64,000 nt of DNA from Herbaspirillum hiltneri N3 (GTDB lineage: Bacteria > Pseudomonadota > Gammaproteobacteria > Burkholderiales > Burkholderiaceae_D): NCBI RefSeq assembly GCF_001267925.1, contig NZ_CP011409.1, positions 682,001-746,000 of the forward strand, written 5' to 3'. The position numbers and the translations under genes are program-made. Below, one piece after another: positions 17,724-27,574 of this stretch; positions within the stretch are counted from its first letter, which is position 1; each line of letters opens with the position of its first letter. The notes under the pieces were generated by a model. The model had not been told where the DNA came from, did no database searches, and was given only the letters and a program-made list of their open reading frames with translations.

Positions 17724-17752
17724 TGCCGGGTCTTTTGATCCGGCATTTTTTT
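17724..17752 (+). terminator. Terminator after the tsx-like gene
   Basis: A 9-bp stem (TGCCGGGTC / GATCCGGCA, one G-U pair) with a TTTT loop is followed by a run of seven T. Confidence 0.85.
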
Positions 17753-17806
17753 ATCGGCGACTGATGGTATAAACAATTTTCGGTTCGACTCACCACGCGG
17801 GGCGCA

Positions 17807-19009
17807 ATGGAAGCATACATTTTCGACTGGCTCAATCTCTTGCTGCGCTGGCTGCATGTCATCACGGCGATTGCCTGGATCGGATCCTCGTTCTACTTTG
17901 TCTGGCTCGACAACAGCCTGACCCGGCCCGACGATCCAGAACTGCTTGGCAAGGGCGTCGGCGGCGAACTGTGGGCCGTGCACGGCGGGGGTTTCTACAA
18001 TCCGCAGAAATATCTGCTGGCGCCGAAGACCCTGCCGCAAAACCTGCACTGGTTTTTCTGGGAGTCATACAGCACCTGGCTGTCGGGCTTTGCGCTGTTC
18101 TCGGTCCTGTACCTGTTCAACGCCGGCACCTTCCTGGTCGACAGGCACGTGCTCGACATGACCGCGACCACCGCGGTGTGTGCAGCGCTGGCTTACCTGG
18201 TCGCAGGCTGGCTGGTGTACGACGCCATCTGCCGTCTGTTCGGCGACAAGCCGGGCGGCGACCGCATGGTGGGCGTGCTGGTCACGCTCTATGTCGTTGC
18301 GGCGGTCTGGGTGGCGTGCCATGTGTTTTCAGGCCGCGCGGCTTTCCTTATGACCGGGGCGTCGCTGGCGACGGTGATGAGTGCCAACGTGCTGTTCTGG
18401 ATCATTCCCGGCCAGCGCAAGATGGTGGCGTCGATGCGCGCGGGACAAAGCCCCGACCCCATCCACGGCAAGCGCGGCAAGCAGCGCAGCGTGCATAACA
18501 CGTACTTCACGCTGCCAGTGATCTTCGCGATGCTGTCGAATCATTACAGCATGACTTACAGCGCGGGCAATAACTGGCTGGTGCTGCTGCTGATCATGCT
18601 GGCCGGCGTGCTGATCCGGCAATTTTTCGTGCTTAAACACAAGGGCGTGTTCAAGTGGCAGTATCCGGCGGCGGCCATCGTGATCCTGGCCGGCGTGGCG
18701 TTCTGGATCGCGCCGAAGCCGGCGCTCCAGACGGTGGCGAAAAATGCGCCGGCGGTGTCGTTCGCCCAGGTGCAGCAAGTGATTGAAACGCGCTGCATCC
18801 AGTGCCATGCGGCCAAGCCGACGCTAATGCCGGTGCCGGGCAAGGGCATCCTGCTCGACAGCAAGGACGGCGTACTGCAGCATGCGCAGCAGATCTACCA
18901 GCAAGCCGTGGTGCAGAAGGCCATGCCGCTGGGGAACATGACCAATATCACCGACGAAGAACGGGCTTTGCTGGGCAAGTGGTTCGAAGCAGGCGCCAAA
19001 GGCGAATGA
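17807..19009 (+). CDS. puuD: Urate hydroxylase PuuD (membrane urate oxidase with C-terminal cytochrome c domain)
   Basis: PuuD oxidises urate to 5-hydroxyisourate in the cytoplasmic membrane, passing electrons to its own cytochrome c domain. The 400-residue protein has about eight hydrophobic segments forming the Urate_ox_N domain (opening MEAYIFDWLNLLLRWLHVI) and a C-terminal domain with a haem motif C330-I-Q-C-H. It lies between the tsx-like gene and convergent puuE, which acts two enzymatic steps later. The intermediate enzymes (hydroxyisourate hydrolase, OHCU decarboxylase) are not in this window. Confidence 0.93.
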   Translation: MEAYIFDWLNLLLRWLHVITAIAWIGSSFYFVWLDNSLTRPDDPELLGKGVGGELWAVHGGGFYNPQKYLLAPKTLPQNLHWFFWESYSTWLSGFALFSVLYLFNAGTFLVDRHVLDMTATTAVCAALAYLVAGWLVYDAICRLFGDKPGGDRMVGVLVTLYVVAAVWVACHVFSGRAAFLMTGASLATVMSANVLFWIIPGQRKMVASMRAGQSPDPIHGKRGKQRSVHNTYFTLPVIFAMLSNHYSMTYSAGNNWLVLLLIMLAGVLIRQFFVLKHKGVFKWQYPAAAIVILAGVAFWIAPKPALQTVAKNAPAVSFAQVQQVIETRCIQCHAAKPTLMPVPGKGILLDSKDGVLQHAQQIYQQAVVQKAMPLGNMTNITDEERALLGKWFEAGAKGE

Positions 19010-19030
19010 CCAGCCGGCGGACATCCGGAT

Positions 19031-19063
19031 AATAAAAAAGGCTGAACACGATGTTCAGCCTTT
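19031..19063 (-). terminator. Terminator between convergent puuD and puuE
   Basis: A 12-bp perfect stem (AAAGGCTGAACA / TGTTCAGCCTTT) with a 3-nt loop; the T-run is on the minus strand, so it mainly ends the puuE transcript. Confidence 0.9.
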
Positions 19064-19081
19064 CGTCTTTGGACAGACGGT

Positions 19082-20020
19082 TCAGCCGGCGTAGGGATGC
19101 TGCTCGCGCCAATGGTTCGCGATGTCGATACGGCGGCAGATCCATACGCGTTCATGCGACTGCACGTAGTCGAGGAAGCGCTGCAACGCCGCGAACCGGC
19201 CGGGGCGGCCGAGCAGGCGGCAGTGCATGCCGACCGACAGCATCTTGGGTGCTTCTTCGCCCTCCGCGTACAGCACGTCGAAACTGTCCTTGAGGTACTG
19301 GAAAAAATGCTCGCCGGTGTTGAAACCCTGCGGCGTGGCGAAGCGCATGTCGTTGCTGTCGAGCGTGTAGGGTACGACCAGATGCGGCTGCTCGCAGCCG
19401 TCGGCCAGCGCCACCCGGGTCCAGAACGGCAGGTCGTCGCCGTAGTAATCGGAGTCGTAGGCGAAGCCCCCGTGCTCGACGACAAGGCGGCGCGTGTTGG
19501 GCGAATCGCGGCCGGTGTACCAGCCTTGCGGATCGGCGCCGGTCAGTTCGCGGAAGATTTCGACGGCGACGCGCATGTGTTCGCGCTCGATGTCGATATC
19601 CATGCTCTGGTAGTGGATCCAGCGCAGGCCGTGGCAGGCGATTTCATGACCCAGCTCGATGAAGGCCTGCGTCACTTCCGGATGGCGTTGCAATGCCATG
19701 GCGATGCCGAATACGGTGAGCGGAAGCCGGCGCTTTTCGAACTCGCGCAGGATGCGCCAGACACCGACACGCGAGCCGTATTCGTAGATCGATTCCATCG
19801 AAAGATGGCGTGCAGGATAGGCGGCCGCCCCGATGATTTCGGACAGGAACTGCTCCGAAGCCGGGTCGCCGTGCAGCACGGAATTCTCGCCGCCTTCTTC
19901 ATAGTTCAGCACAAACTGCAGCGCAATCCTGGCCTGGCCCGGCCAGTTGGCGTGAGGAACGTTGCGGCCGTAGCCGATCAGGTCGCGCGGGTAGTTGGCT
20001 GCTGCTGGTATGCGTTGCAT
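19082..20020 (-). CDS. puuE: Allantoinase PuuE (polysaccharide-deacetylase fold)
   Basis: PuuE hydrolyses allantoin to allantoate and is unrelated to the amidohydrolase-type allantoinases. The 312-residue protein from the ATG at 20020 opens MQRIPAAANYPRDLIGYG, as the family does, and has the NodB-like fold motifs (HEIACHGLRWIHY; DSPNTRRLV). The frame is open upstream to 20122, but that part overlaps the regulator gene and is not expected. It starts 29 nt after the GntR regulator stop, so regulator and enzyme are likely co-transcribed. Confidence 0.93.
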   Translation of the reverse strand: MQRIPAAANYPRDLIGYGRNVPHANWPGQARIALQFVLNYEEGGENSVLHGDPASEQFLSEIIGAAAYPARHLSMESIYEYGSRVGVWRILREFEKRRLPLTVFGIAMALQRHPEVTQAFIELGHEIACHGLRWIHYQSMDIDIEREHMRVAVEIFRELTGADPQGWYTGRDSPNTRRLVVEHGGFAYDSDYYGDDLPFWTRVALADGCEQPHLVVPYTLDSNDMRFATPQGFNTGEHFFQYLKDSFDVLYAEGEEAPKMLSVGMHCRLLGRPGRFAALQRFLDYVQSHERVWICRRIDIANHWREQHPYAG

Positions 20021-20049
20021 GTGTTCTTTTGAAATGAGGAAGACGGTGT

Positions 20050-20799
20050 TCAGGAACTCTTTCCCAGTACCGATCGCAAATCGAAGTGATCGTCGTCGCT
20101 GGGGCGGACCCGGTCTTCGCACAAGTGCAAATGGTGTGCCATGTGTTCCTGCGCCAGCGTGATGTCGCCGTTTTCGAGCGCCGCCAGCACGGTGTCGTGT
20201 TCATCGAAGGAGCAGGCATTGTGTCCCGGCGCTTCGGTCTTGGCGATCATCAGCGTGGTGCGCGACACCAGCTTGCGCAGCGTGTCGACCAGCAGCGCAT
20301 TACCGGTCAGCTCGGCCAGCGCCAAGTGGAACTGAGCGGACAGACGGATCCAGCGCGGCCGGTCGCCGGTCAGGTAGGAGTTGCGTTCTTCCTCGACCAT
20401 CTTGCGCAGGCCGGCGATCTCGCGCGTGCTGGCTTCGCGGCCGACTTTGTCGAGCACCGCGTATTCGATGATGTTGCGCAGCTCGAACATGTCCTTGACC
20501 TCGGCGTGCGAGGGGCTGGCGATGAAGGCGCCGCGATTGGCTTCGAGGTCGACCATGCCCTCGGTGGCCAGGCGCGAGAGCACCTTGCGCACGGTGTGCC
20601 GGGCGGTATCGTAAATCTGGCACAGGACCTGCTCAGTGAGCTTGGTGCGCGGCGGCAGGCGATGTTCCATGATCGCGTCATAGATGTCCTGGTAAAGACG
20701 TTCCTCGACGGCCGGCGAATGATCGCGGACGGCGGAATGCGAAGCCAGGGGCGAGCGGGATGTCTTGCTTGGTTTGGTCATGGCGGGAAGGGACGGCAT
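20050..20799 (-). CDS. GntR-family (FCD) transcriptional regulator of the purine block
   Basis: The protein (about 249 residues) has an N-terminal winged helix-turn-helix (RLYQDIYDAIMEH ... TARHTVRKVLSRLATEGMVDL) and a helical FCD ligand-binding domain with conserved Asp/His positions (SAQFHLALAEL, HMAHHLHL). It precedes puuE and is divergent from the M20 hydrolase gene. The start is uncertain: ATG at 20799 or 20781, neither with a clear ribosome site. It is the most obvious candidate reader of the TTGTCGACAA-like sites, two of which lie in its own promoter region; that link is inference. Confidence 0.88.
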   Translation of the reverse strand: MPSLPAMTKPSKTSRSPLASHSAVRDHSPAVEERLYQDIYDAIMEHRLPPRTKLTEQVLCQIYDTARHTVRKVLSRLATEGMVDLEANRGAFIASPSHAEVKDMFELRNIIEYAVLDKVGREASTREIAGLRKMVEEERNSYLTGDRPRWIRLSAQFHLALAELTGNALLVDTLRKLVSRTTLMIAKTEAPGHNACSFDEHDTVLAALENGDITLAQEHMAHHLHLCEDRVRPSDDDHFDLRSVLGKSS

Positions 20800-20862
20800 C
20801 AAGGGTTGGACGGAAGCGAAAGCTTGTTTGCGACGATGCAGGAGTCATACCGGCGGCCGGCA

Positions 20863-20913
20863 TTGTCAACAATGGAAAAAGCAATCTGCAACAATTTGGT
20901 GAGCTTTCGCACC
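20863..20913. promoter_or_regulatory. 51-bp purine-block control element, copy B
   Basis: It starts with TTGTCAACAAT, continues after 16 nt with AACAATTTGGTG and ends with an inverted repeat TTTGGTG-8 nt-CACCAAA. It aligns without gaps to 16312-16362. The first box is 64 nt upstream of the regulator's ATG at 20799, a position suited to autoregulation. Confidence 0.7.
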
Positions 20914-21017
20914 AAAATCGGCGCGGCCGTGCGCGGCTTGCACCACTGGCGGCAGCCGGAAGCTGCCGTTCTGTCGCCCTTTGCGGGCGCCATTGCCGCA
21001 GCGACGCTGCGACAGCG

Positions 21018-21029
21018 ATTGTTGACAAT
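21018..21029. promoter_or_regulatory. Purine-block palindrome, copy 6 (inverted variant)
   Basis: ATTGTTGACAAT is the exact reverse complement of ATTGTCAACAAT at 20862-20873, so the two face each other across the divergent promoter region, centre to centre about 156 bp apart. Confidence 0.6.
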
Positions 21030-21223
21030 CATTTGTGTATTTTTCATCGGATATTGCCCATGCATTTTGACGACGACTTTCCCTCCCATGCAAGAAGCGT
21101 ACTTGCTACGGGTTTTTGTGGGATGCAGGCGGCGAACGAGGAGCAAACACGTGCAGGGCAAGTCTTTTACAATCACGTATGCAGTTTTTCAGCAGTCTTC
21201 AGTCCTCTTTTACAGGCCATCTC

Positions 21224-22480
21224 ATGTCGTCATCATTGCAACAATCCGTACTCTCTTTCCTCGACGCCGAACACGCCGCGCAAACTCGTTTCCTGCAGGA
21301 ACTGGTACGGGTGCCGTCCGACAATCCGTCCGGCGATTGCGCCGCACACGGCGCACGCGCCCAGGCCTTGCTGGAGCAATTGGGTTTCGATGTGGAAGTG
21401 CACGTAGTGCAGGAGGAACTGGTCAAGGCCAACGGCATGATATCGGCCGCCAATCTGATCGTGCGCAAGCGCTTCGGCAGCGGCGGCCCGACCATCGCGC
21501 TCAACGCCCACGGCGATGTGGTGCCGCCCGGCCTCGGCTGGAGCAAGGATCCCTACGGCGGTGAAATCGTCCAGGACGCCGAGCACGGCCCTGTCATGTA
21601 CGGTCGTGGCGTGGCCGTGTCGAAGTCCGATTTCGCTACCTACACCTGGGCGCTGCTGGCGCTGATCGCCGCCGAGAAACAAGGTGCGGTCCTCAACGGC
21701 GCCATCGAACTGCAATTCACTTACGACGAAGAAGCGGGCGGCGACATCGGTCCCCGATGGATCCTCGAGCAAGGACTGAGCAAGCCCGACTACGCCGTCT
21801 CGGCCGGCTTCGCCTATGGCATCACGTCCGCGCATAACGGCTGCCTGCATCTGGAAGTCACAGTCAAAGGCAAGCAGGCGCACGCCGCCATGCCGCATAC
21901 CGGCATCGACGCCATCGAAGCCGCAACCGGCATCCTGCAGGCGCTGTACGCCTATCGTACCGAGCTGGCGAAAAAAAAATCCGCAGTTGCCGGCATCGAC
22001 CACGCCACGCTCAACGTCGGCCTGATCAAAGGCGGCATCAACACCAATGTGGTGCCGGACCTGGCGAGCTTCCGCCTCGACCGCCGCATGATTCCGGAAG
22101 AAGCGGGCTTCGACGCGGAAGGCGATCTGCGACGCGTGATCGACGCCGCGGCGGCGCGCTACCCCGGCATCGAAGTCGGGGTGCAGCGCATCCTGCTGGC
22201 CGAGCCGCTGGCCGAATTGCCGGGCGTGGAAAAACTGATCGGCGCGTTCAGCCGCAATGCCGAAACCATCCTGGGCGAACCGGTCAAGGCGCACGGCGTG
22301 CCGCTCTACACCGACGCGCGCCACTATACCAAGCAAGGCATTCCGACGATCCTGTACGGCGCCGGTCCGCGCACGCTGATGGAAGCGCGCGGTCATAATT
22401 CGGACGAGAACCTGCGCCTTAACGATCTGTTCAAGGCCACCAAGGTGGTGGCGCTGGCGTTGGCGGAGTTGCTGCAGTAA
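21224..22480 (+). CDS. M20-family amidohydrolase/peptidase with altered metal-binding motifs
   Basis: A 418-residue ArgE/DapE/CPG2-type hydrolase. The first metal motif (A95-H-G-D98), the catalytic pair E169-E170 and the C-terminal His region (EARGHNSDE) are present. The segment normally reading GRGAADMKGG, whose Asp bridges the two metals, is GRGVAVSKSD (V132 at the Asp position), and the usual Glu ligand after the DY motif appears replaced (DYAVSAGFAYG). The divergent position opposite the purine regulator suggests a role on a ureide such as allantoate or ureidoglycolate; this is inference. The ATG at 21224 is preferred; an ATG at 21179 is possible. Confidence 0.82.
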   Translation: MSSSLQQSVLSFLDAEHAAQTRFLQELVRVPSDNPSGDCAAHGARAQALLEQLGFDVEVHVVQEELVKANGMISAANLIVRKRFGSGGPTIALNAHGDVVPPGLGWSKDPYGGEIVQDAEHGPVMYGRGVAVSKSDFATYTWALLALIAAEKQGAVLNGAIELQFTYDEEAGGDIGPRWILEQGLSKPDYAVSAGFAYGITSAHNGCLHLEVTVKGKQAHAAMPHTGIDAIEAATGILQALYAYRTELAKKKSAVAGIDHATLNVGLIKGGINTNVVPDLASFRLDRRMIPEEAGFDAEGDLRRVIDAAAARYPGIEVGVQRILLAEPLAELPGVEKLIGAFSRNAETILGEPVKAHGVPLYTDARHYTKQGIPTILYGAGPRTLMEARGHNSDENLRLNDLFKATKVVALALAELLQ

Positions 22481-22500
22481 TTGTTGTCGCTGAAAAGAAA

Positions 22501-22538
22501 AACGGCGTCGTGACCGAATGATCGCGACGCCGTTTTTT
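22501..22538. terminator. Bidirectional terminator between the M20 hydrolase and deaminase genes
   Basis: A 10-bp stem (AACGGCGTCG / CGACGCCGTT) with a 14-nt loop, an A-run before and a T-run after, lies between two convergent genes. Confidence 0.85.
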
Positions 22539-22549
22539 ATGCGTTTCTG

Positions 22550-23911
<1,362 letters not shown>

Positions 23912-24454
23912 ATGAAGAAGATTATTGCGACGACAATGACATGCAGCATGCTGGCGGGAGCAAGCGTAGCGCTTACCGGCTGCTCGCTGTTTTTCTGGAA
24001 GAAGGAAGACACCAGCCTGGTGCCGTTTTCGACCATTCCGAGCAGCGCCTATCAGAGTTTCGTCAAAAACTGGGACAACAAGGCGCAGCCGGTGCTGTGC
24101 GCGCTGATCCGCTCCCAGGCCGACTGGGATTACTGGTTCCAGCCGGCGACGACGATGCGTTCCCAACGCGCGCTGACGCCATCGGTGGAATACTTCGAGA
24201 CGCGCCAGCTGCTGCTCGCCACGCGCGTGATCCAGGCGCCTGACGCCGCCGAGCGCAGCCAGATATTCGCCGCCGACAAGGTCACCATGCGCAACGGCGT
24301 GCTGAAGCTGGAATATCGCTTCGTCAAGCCGGTTTCCGGCGCGACCTATCAGGTCAAGGACTTCCTGCTGGTGGAGATTCCGAAGGATCGCTACACCACC
24401 GGTCCGGTGGAATTCATCGAGAACGGTTCCAAGGTGTGCAGGATCGCGCGCTGA
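23912..24454 (+). CDS. Hypothetical lipoprotein
   Basis: I do not recognise this 180-residue protein. It has a signal with lipobox L-T-G-C followed by SLFFWKK, so it is probably lipid-anchored. The mature part has conserved-looking features (QADWDYWF, FETRQLLLATRVI, YQVKDFLLVEIPKDRY) and one further Cys near the C-terminus (SKVCRIAR). The ATG at 23912 is taken as start; a GTG at 23900 is in frame. A strong terminator follows, and it appears monocistronic. Confidence 0.75.
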   Translation: MKKIIATTMTCSMLAGASVALTGCSLFFWKKEDTSLVPFSTIPSSAYQSFVKNWDNKAQPVLCALIRSQADWDYWFQPATTMRSQRALTPSVEYFETRQLLLATRVIQAPDAAERSQIFAADKVTMRNGVLKLEYRFVKPVSGATYQVKDFLLVEIPKDRYTTGPVEFIENGSKVCRIAR

Positions 24455-24480
24455 ACTGTCCGACGCACTGCACCAACGTC

Positions 24481-24510
24481 AAAGCCCGGGTTTATCGCCC
24501 GGGCTTTTTT
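24481..24510 (+). terminator. Terminator after the hypothetical lipoprotein gene
   Basis: A 10-bp perfect stem (AAAGCCCGGG / CCCGGGCTTT) with a 7-nt loop is followed by T6. Confidence 0.93.
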
Positions 24511-24538
24511 GTTTTGGCGGCGCCATGGACGAGCCGCT

Positions 24539-24576
24539 AAAAAAATCCCCCGCACGTCGCAATGACGTGCAGGGGA
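24539..24576 (-). terminator. Terminator of the amino-acid-type ABC operon
   Basis: On the minus strand a stem of 7 bp (GCACGTC / GACGTGC) extended by CCCC/GGGG past one mismatch is followed by a run of seven T. It lies beyond the ATPase stop at 24621. Confidence 0.88.
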
Positions 24577-24620
24577 GGCGCAGAAAAGAACAGGTGTTGC
24601 CTTTGTTGTTATCTCGATTG

Positions 24621-25349
24621 TCAGTGCGTCATGCCAAGGAACTGCTGTAACTCCGGGGTCTTCGGATTGGCGAACAATTCTTCCGGCGGTCCGATCTCAT
24701 GGACCTTGCCCTGATGCATGAACACCACGCGGTCGCATACTTCCCGCGCAAAACGCATTTCGTGCGTGACCATGAGCAGGGTCATGCCGTCGTCGGCCAG
24801 GCTGCGCACCACGGCCAGCACTTCATTGACCAGTTCGGGATCGAGTGCGGAAGTGATTTCGTCGCACAGCAATGCCTGCGGCTGCATGCTCAGCGCGCGG
24901 GCGATCGCCACGCGCTGTTGCTGGCCGCCGGAGAGCTGGTCGGGGAAGGCGTCGAACTTCATGCCCAGGCCGACGCGTTCCAGGTTCTTCTTCGCCAGCG
25001 CGCGCGCTTCGGCTTCCGGCGTTCCCTTGACGATCATCGGCGAGATCATCACGTTGCGTCCCACGCTCAGGTGCGGGAACAGGTTGAACTGCTGGAAGAT
25101 CATGCCGACCTTCAGGCGCAGCGTCTTGAGCTCCAGTTCACTTTTTCCGAGATAGGCGCCGGCGACGCTGATGGAACCTTCGTCGATGGTTTCGAGGCCG
25201 TTGATACAGCGTAGCAGCGTGCTCTTGCCGGAACCGCTCTTGCCGATGATGGCGATCACTTCCCCGGCGTCGACGGACAGGCGAATGCCCTTGAGCACTT
25301 CGTTGTCGCCGTAGCGTTTTTTGACATCCTCAATGGCGATGAGCGGCAT
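24621..25349 (-). CDS. Polar amino acid-type ABC transporter ATP-binding protein
   Basis: The 242-residue ATPase has Walker A (GKSGSGKST), signature LSGGQQQR, Walker B ([14 protein letters not shown]) and the switch His (VTHE), matching the GlnQ/HisP group. The ATG at 25349 is preceded by GGAAAGGA and overlaps the end of the upstream permease gene by 20 nt. Last gene of a regulator-binding protein-permease-permease-ATPase operon. Confidence 0.94.
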   Translation of the reverse strand: MPLIAIEDVKKRYGDNEVLKGIRLSVDAGEVIAIIGKSGSGKSTLLRCINGLETIDEGSISVAGAYLGKSELELKTLRLKVGMIFQQFNLFPHLSVGRNVMISPMIVKGTPEAEARALAKKNLERVGLGMKFDAFPDQLSGGQQQRVAIARALSMQPQALLCDEITSALDPELVNEVLAVVRSLADDGMTLLMVTHEMRFAREVCDRVVFMHQGKVHEIGPPEELFANPKTPELQQFLGMTH

Positions 25350-25986
25350 TGAATTTCCTTTCCAAGAATTGGCTGTACTTCGACAGCGGCCAGCACAGGG
25401 CGAAGTAAAAAAGTCCGACGACGGCAAACACGGTGAACGGCATGAAGGTGGCGTTGGTGATCACGGTGCCGGCCTTCGACAACTCGACGAAGCCGATGAT
25501 CGAGGTCACCGCAGTACCCTTGATCACCTGCACGCCGAAGCCGACGGTGGGCGGAATCGCGATGCGCAGCGCCTGCGGCAGGATGATGTGGCGCATCTGC
25601 TGCAGGTGGCCCATGGCCAGCACCGAGGACGCTTCCCACTGGCCGCGCGGAATCGCCTCGACGCAGCCGCGCCAGATTTCGGCGAGGAAGGATGCGCTCC
25701 ACAGCGTCAACGCCAGCCCCGCTGCCAGCCAGGCCGGCACTTCCAGGCCGAACAGCGCGAGCCCGAAGAAAATCAGGAACAATTGCATCAGCAGCGGCGT
25801 GCCCTGGAAAATTTCGATGTACAGCTTGGCGGCGCGTTGCAGGAAGCGCCGTTTGGAGATGCGCGCGAACAGGATGATCATGCCGACCACGCTGCCCAGC
25901 ACGAAGGTCGCCAGCGACAGCAGCACGGTCCAGCGGCCTGCCAGCAGAAGGTTGCGCACGATGTCCCACAAGGAAAAGGAAATCAT
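25330..25986 (-). CDS. Polar amino acid-type ABC transporter permease 2
   Basis: A 218-residue HisM/GlnP-type permease with five predicted membrane segments and the cytoplasmic EAA loop (ASSVLAMGHLQQMRHIILPQAL). The ATG at 25986 overlaps the stop of the first permease gene (ATGA), indicating coupling; the longer open frame upstream is spurious. Confidence 0.93.
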   Translation of the reverse strand: MISFSLWDIVRNLLLAGRWTVLLSLATFVLGSVVGMIILFARISKRRFLQRAAKLYIEIFQGTPLLMQLFLIFFGLALFGLEVPAWLAAGLALTLWSASFLAEIWRGCVEAIPRGQWEASSVLAMGHLQQMRHIILPQALRIAIPPTVGFGVQVIKGTAVTSIIGFVELSKAGTVITNATFMPFTVFAVVGLFYFALCWPLSKYSQFLERKFNAAHRH

Positions 25987-26654
25987 GAAGCCCTCCGCGC
26001 AAAGATGAATTTGTCGCCGATCAGGCGCAGCAGCTGCCGCAGCAGGATGGCCATCGCCAGGTAGATGGCGGTGGCCAGCAGGTAGGCTTCGAAGGCGCGG
26101 AAGTTGCGGCCCTGGATGAAGTTGGCCGCGAACGACAATTCTTCCACGGCGATCTGCGAACACACCGCCGAACCCAGCATGACGATCACGATCTGGCTCG
26201 ACAGCGCCGGCCAGATCTTTTGCAGCGCCGGGCGCAGGATGATGTGACGGAACGCCTGCACGCGCGACATCGACAGGCTTAGCGCCGCTTCCATCTGGCC
26301 GCGTGCAATCGCATTGACGCCGGCGCGGATGATTTCCGTGCTGTAGGCGCCGAGGTTGATGATCATGGTCAGGATGGCGGCCTGCATTTCGCTGATCTGT
26401 ACGCCGAGGCTGGGCAGGCCGAAGAAGATGAAGAACAGCTGCACCAGGAAGGGCGTATTGCGGATCAGCTCGACGTAGCCGCTGACGATGGGCTTGAGCC
26501 AGCGCGGCCCCTGCGTGCGCGCCCAGGCGCCGAAGATGCCGACGGCGATGCCGACGACGCCGCCGACCGCGATAAGTTCGACCGTGGTCAGCACGCCCTT
26601 GACCAGCACGTCGGTGTAGTCGAACGCCGCGAGGAAATCAAAGTGATAGGCCAT
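25983..26654 (-). CDS. Polar amino acid-type ABC transporter permease 1
   Basis: A 223-residue permease of the HisM/GlnP group (motifs VELIRNTPFLVQLFFIFFG and AALSLSMSRVQAFRHIIL in the EAA loop). It follows the binding-protein gene after a gap of about 134 nt and overlaps the second permease gene by 4 nt, forming a hetero-permease pair. Confidence 0.93.
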   Translation of the reverse strand: MAYHFDFLAAFDYTDVLVKGVLTTVELIAVGGVVGIAVGIFGAWARTQGPRWLKPIVSGYVELIRNTPFLVQLFFIFFGLPSLGVQISEMQAAILTMIINLGAYSTEIIRAGVNAIARGQMEAALSLSMSRVQAFRHIILRPALQKIWPALSSQIVIVMLGSAVCSQIAVEELSFAANFIQGRNFRAFEAYLLATAIYLAMAILLRQLLRLIGDKFIFARRAS

Positions 26655-26788
26655 GTGGATGCATTTTCTGAGAATGGAAGGAAATGTCTCGCCTATTCGA
26701 TGTTGCTTTCAAACTGCTTCCGATCTGCAGCGAGCCTTCAGCCGGCGGTGGCCGGGTCATGGTCTCGCCGCAAGCCCGGGAACAGGTT

Positions 26789-27574
26789 TTACAGATTTGC
26801 CGGCAGCGGCAGGCCCAGCCACTTGACAGTCAGTGCGCTCAGTTCGCCGTCCTTCTTGATCTCGGCGAGGATGGCGTTGACCTTGTCCTGCAGCTTCTTC
26901 TCGTCCTTGTTCAGGCCGATGAAGCAGGGCGAATCCTTGATCAGGAACTTGGTTTCAGGCTTCTTCGGCGGGTTCTTGGCGATGATGGCGGCGGCGATCA
27001 CGTTGCCGGTCGCGACCAGTTGCACCTGGTTCGACAGGAAGGAGCTGATGGTGCCGTTATTGTCTTCGTAGCGCTTCACGGTGGCGCTGGCCGGCACGAT
27101 CTTGGACAGTTCCAGGTCTTCCACCGAGCCGCGCGTGACGCCGATGGTCTTGCCTGCCAGATCGGCAGGGCCGCTGACCTTCTGGTCAGCCGGGCCGAAC
27201 ACGCCATTGAAGAACGGTGCGTAGGCGGCGGTGAAGTCGATCACTTTTTCACGCTCGGCGTTCTTGCCCATGCTGGAGATGACCAGGTCGACCTTCTTGG
27301 TTTGCAGGTAAGGCACGCGGTTGGCGCTGGTGACCGGGATCAGTTCAACCTTGACGCCGAGCTTCTTGGCGATCAGCGAGGCGACGTCGATGTCCAGGCC
27401 TTGCGGTTTCAGGTCCGAGGTGACCGAGCCGAACGGCGGGAAATCCTGCGGCACGGCGACGCGCAGCACGCCGGCCTTATGGATGTCGTCGAGCGCGTCG
27501 GCTCGGGCAACGGAAGTGGAAATCAGCAGCGCGCCAGCCATCAGGCCAAGCAACAGTTTCGAGAGTTTCATCAT
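26789..27574 (-). CDS. Polar amino acid-type ABC transporter substrate-binding protein
   Basis: A 261-residue periplasmic binding protein (SBP_bac_3 type) with a Sec signal (cleavage after SVARA) and the LRVAVPQDFPPFG opening. Its ATG overlaps the stop of the GntR regulator gene (ATGA at 27571-27574), a tight regulator-transporter coupling. The ligand cannot be read from sequence. Confidence 0.93.
   Translation of the reverse strand: MMKLSKLLLGLMAGALLISTSVARADALDDIHKAGVLRVAVPQDFPPFGSVTSDLKPQGLDIDVASLIAKKLGVKVELIPVTSANRVPYLQTKKVDLVISSMGKNAEREKVIDFTAAYAPFFNGVFGPADQKVSGPADLAGKTIGVTRGSVEDLELSKIVPASATVKRYEDNNGTISSFLSNQVQLVATGNVIAAAIIAKNPPKKPETKFLIKDSPCFIGLNKDEKKLQDKVNAILAEIKKDGELSALTVKWLGLPLPANL

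Larger units (their letters stand above)
20800..21223. other. Divergent control region between the GntR regulator and M20 hydrolase genes
   Basis: About 424 bp with no credible gene. It holds the second 51-bp element (20863-20913) near the regulator start and a further inverted copy of the palindrome (21018-21029) towards the hydrolase gene. Confidence 0.7.
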
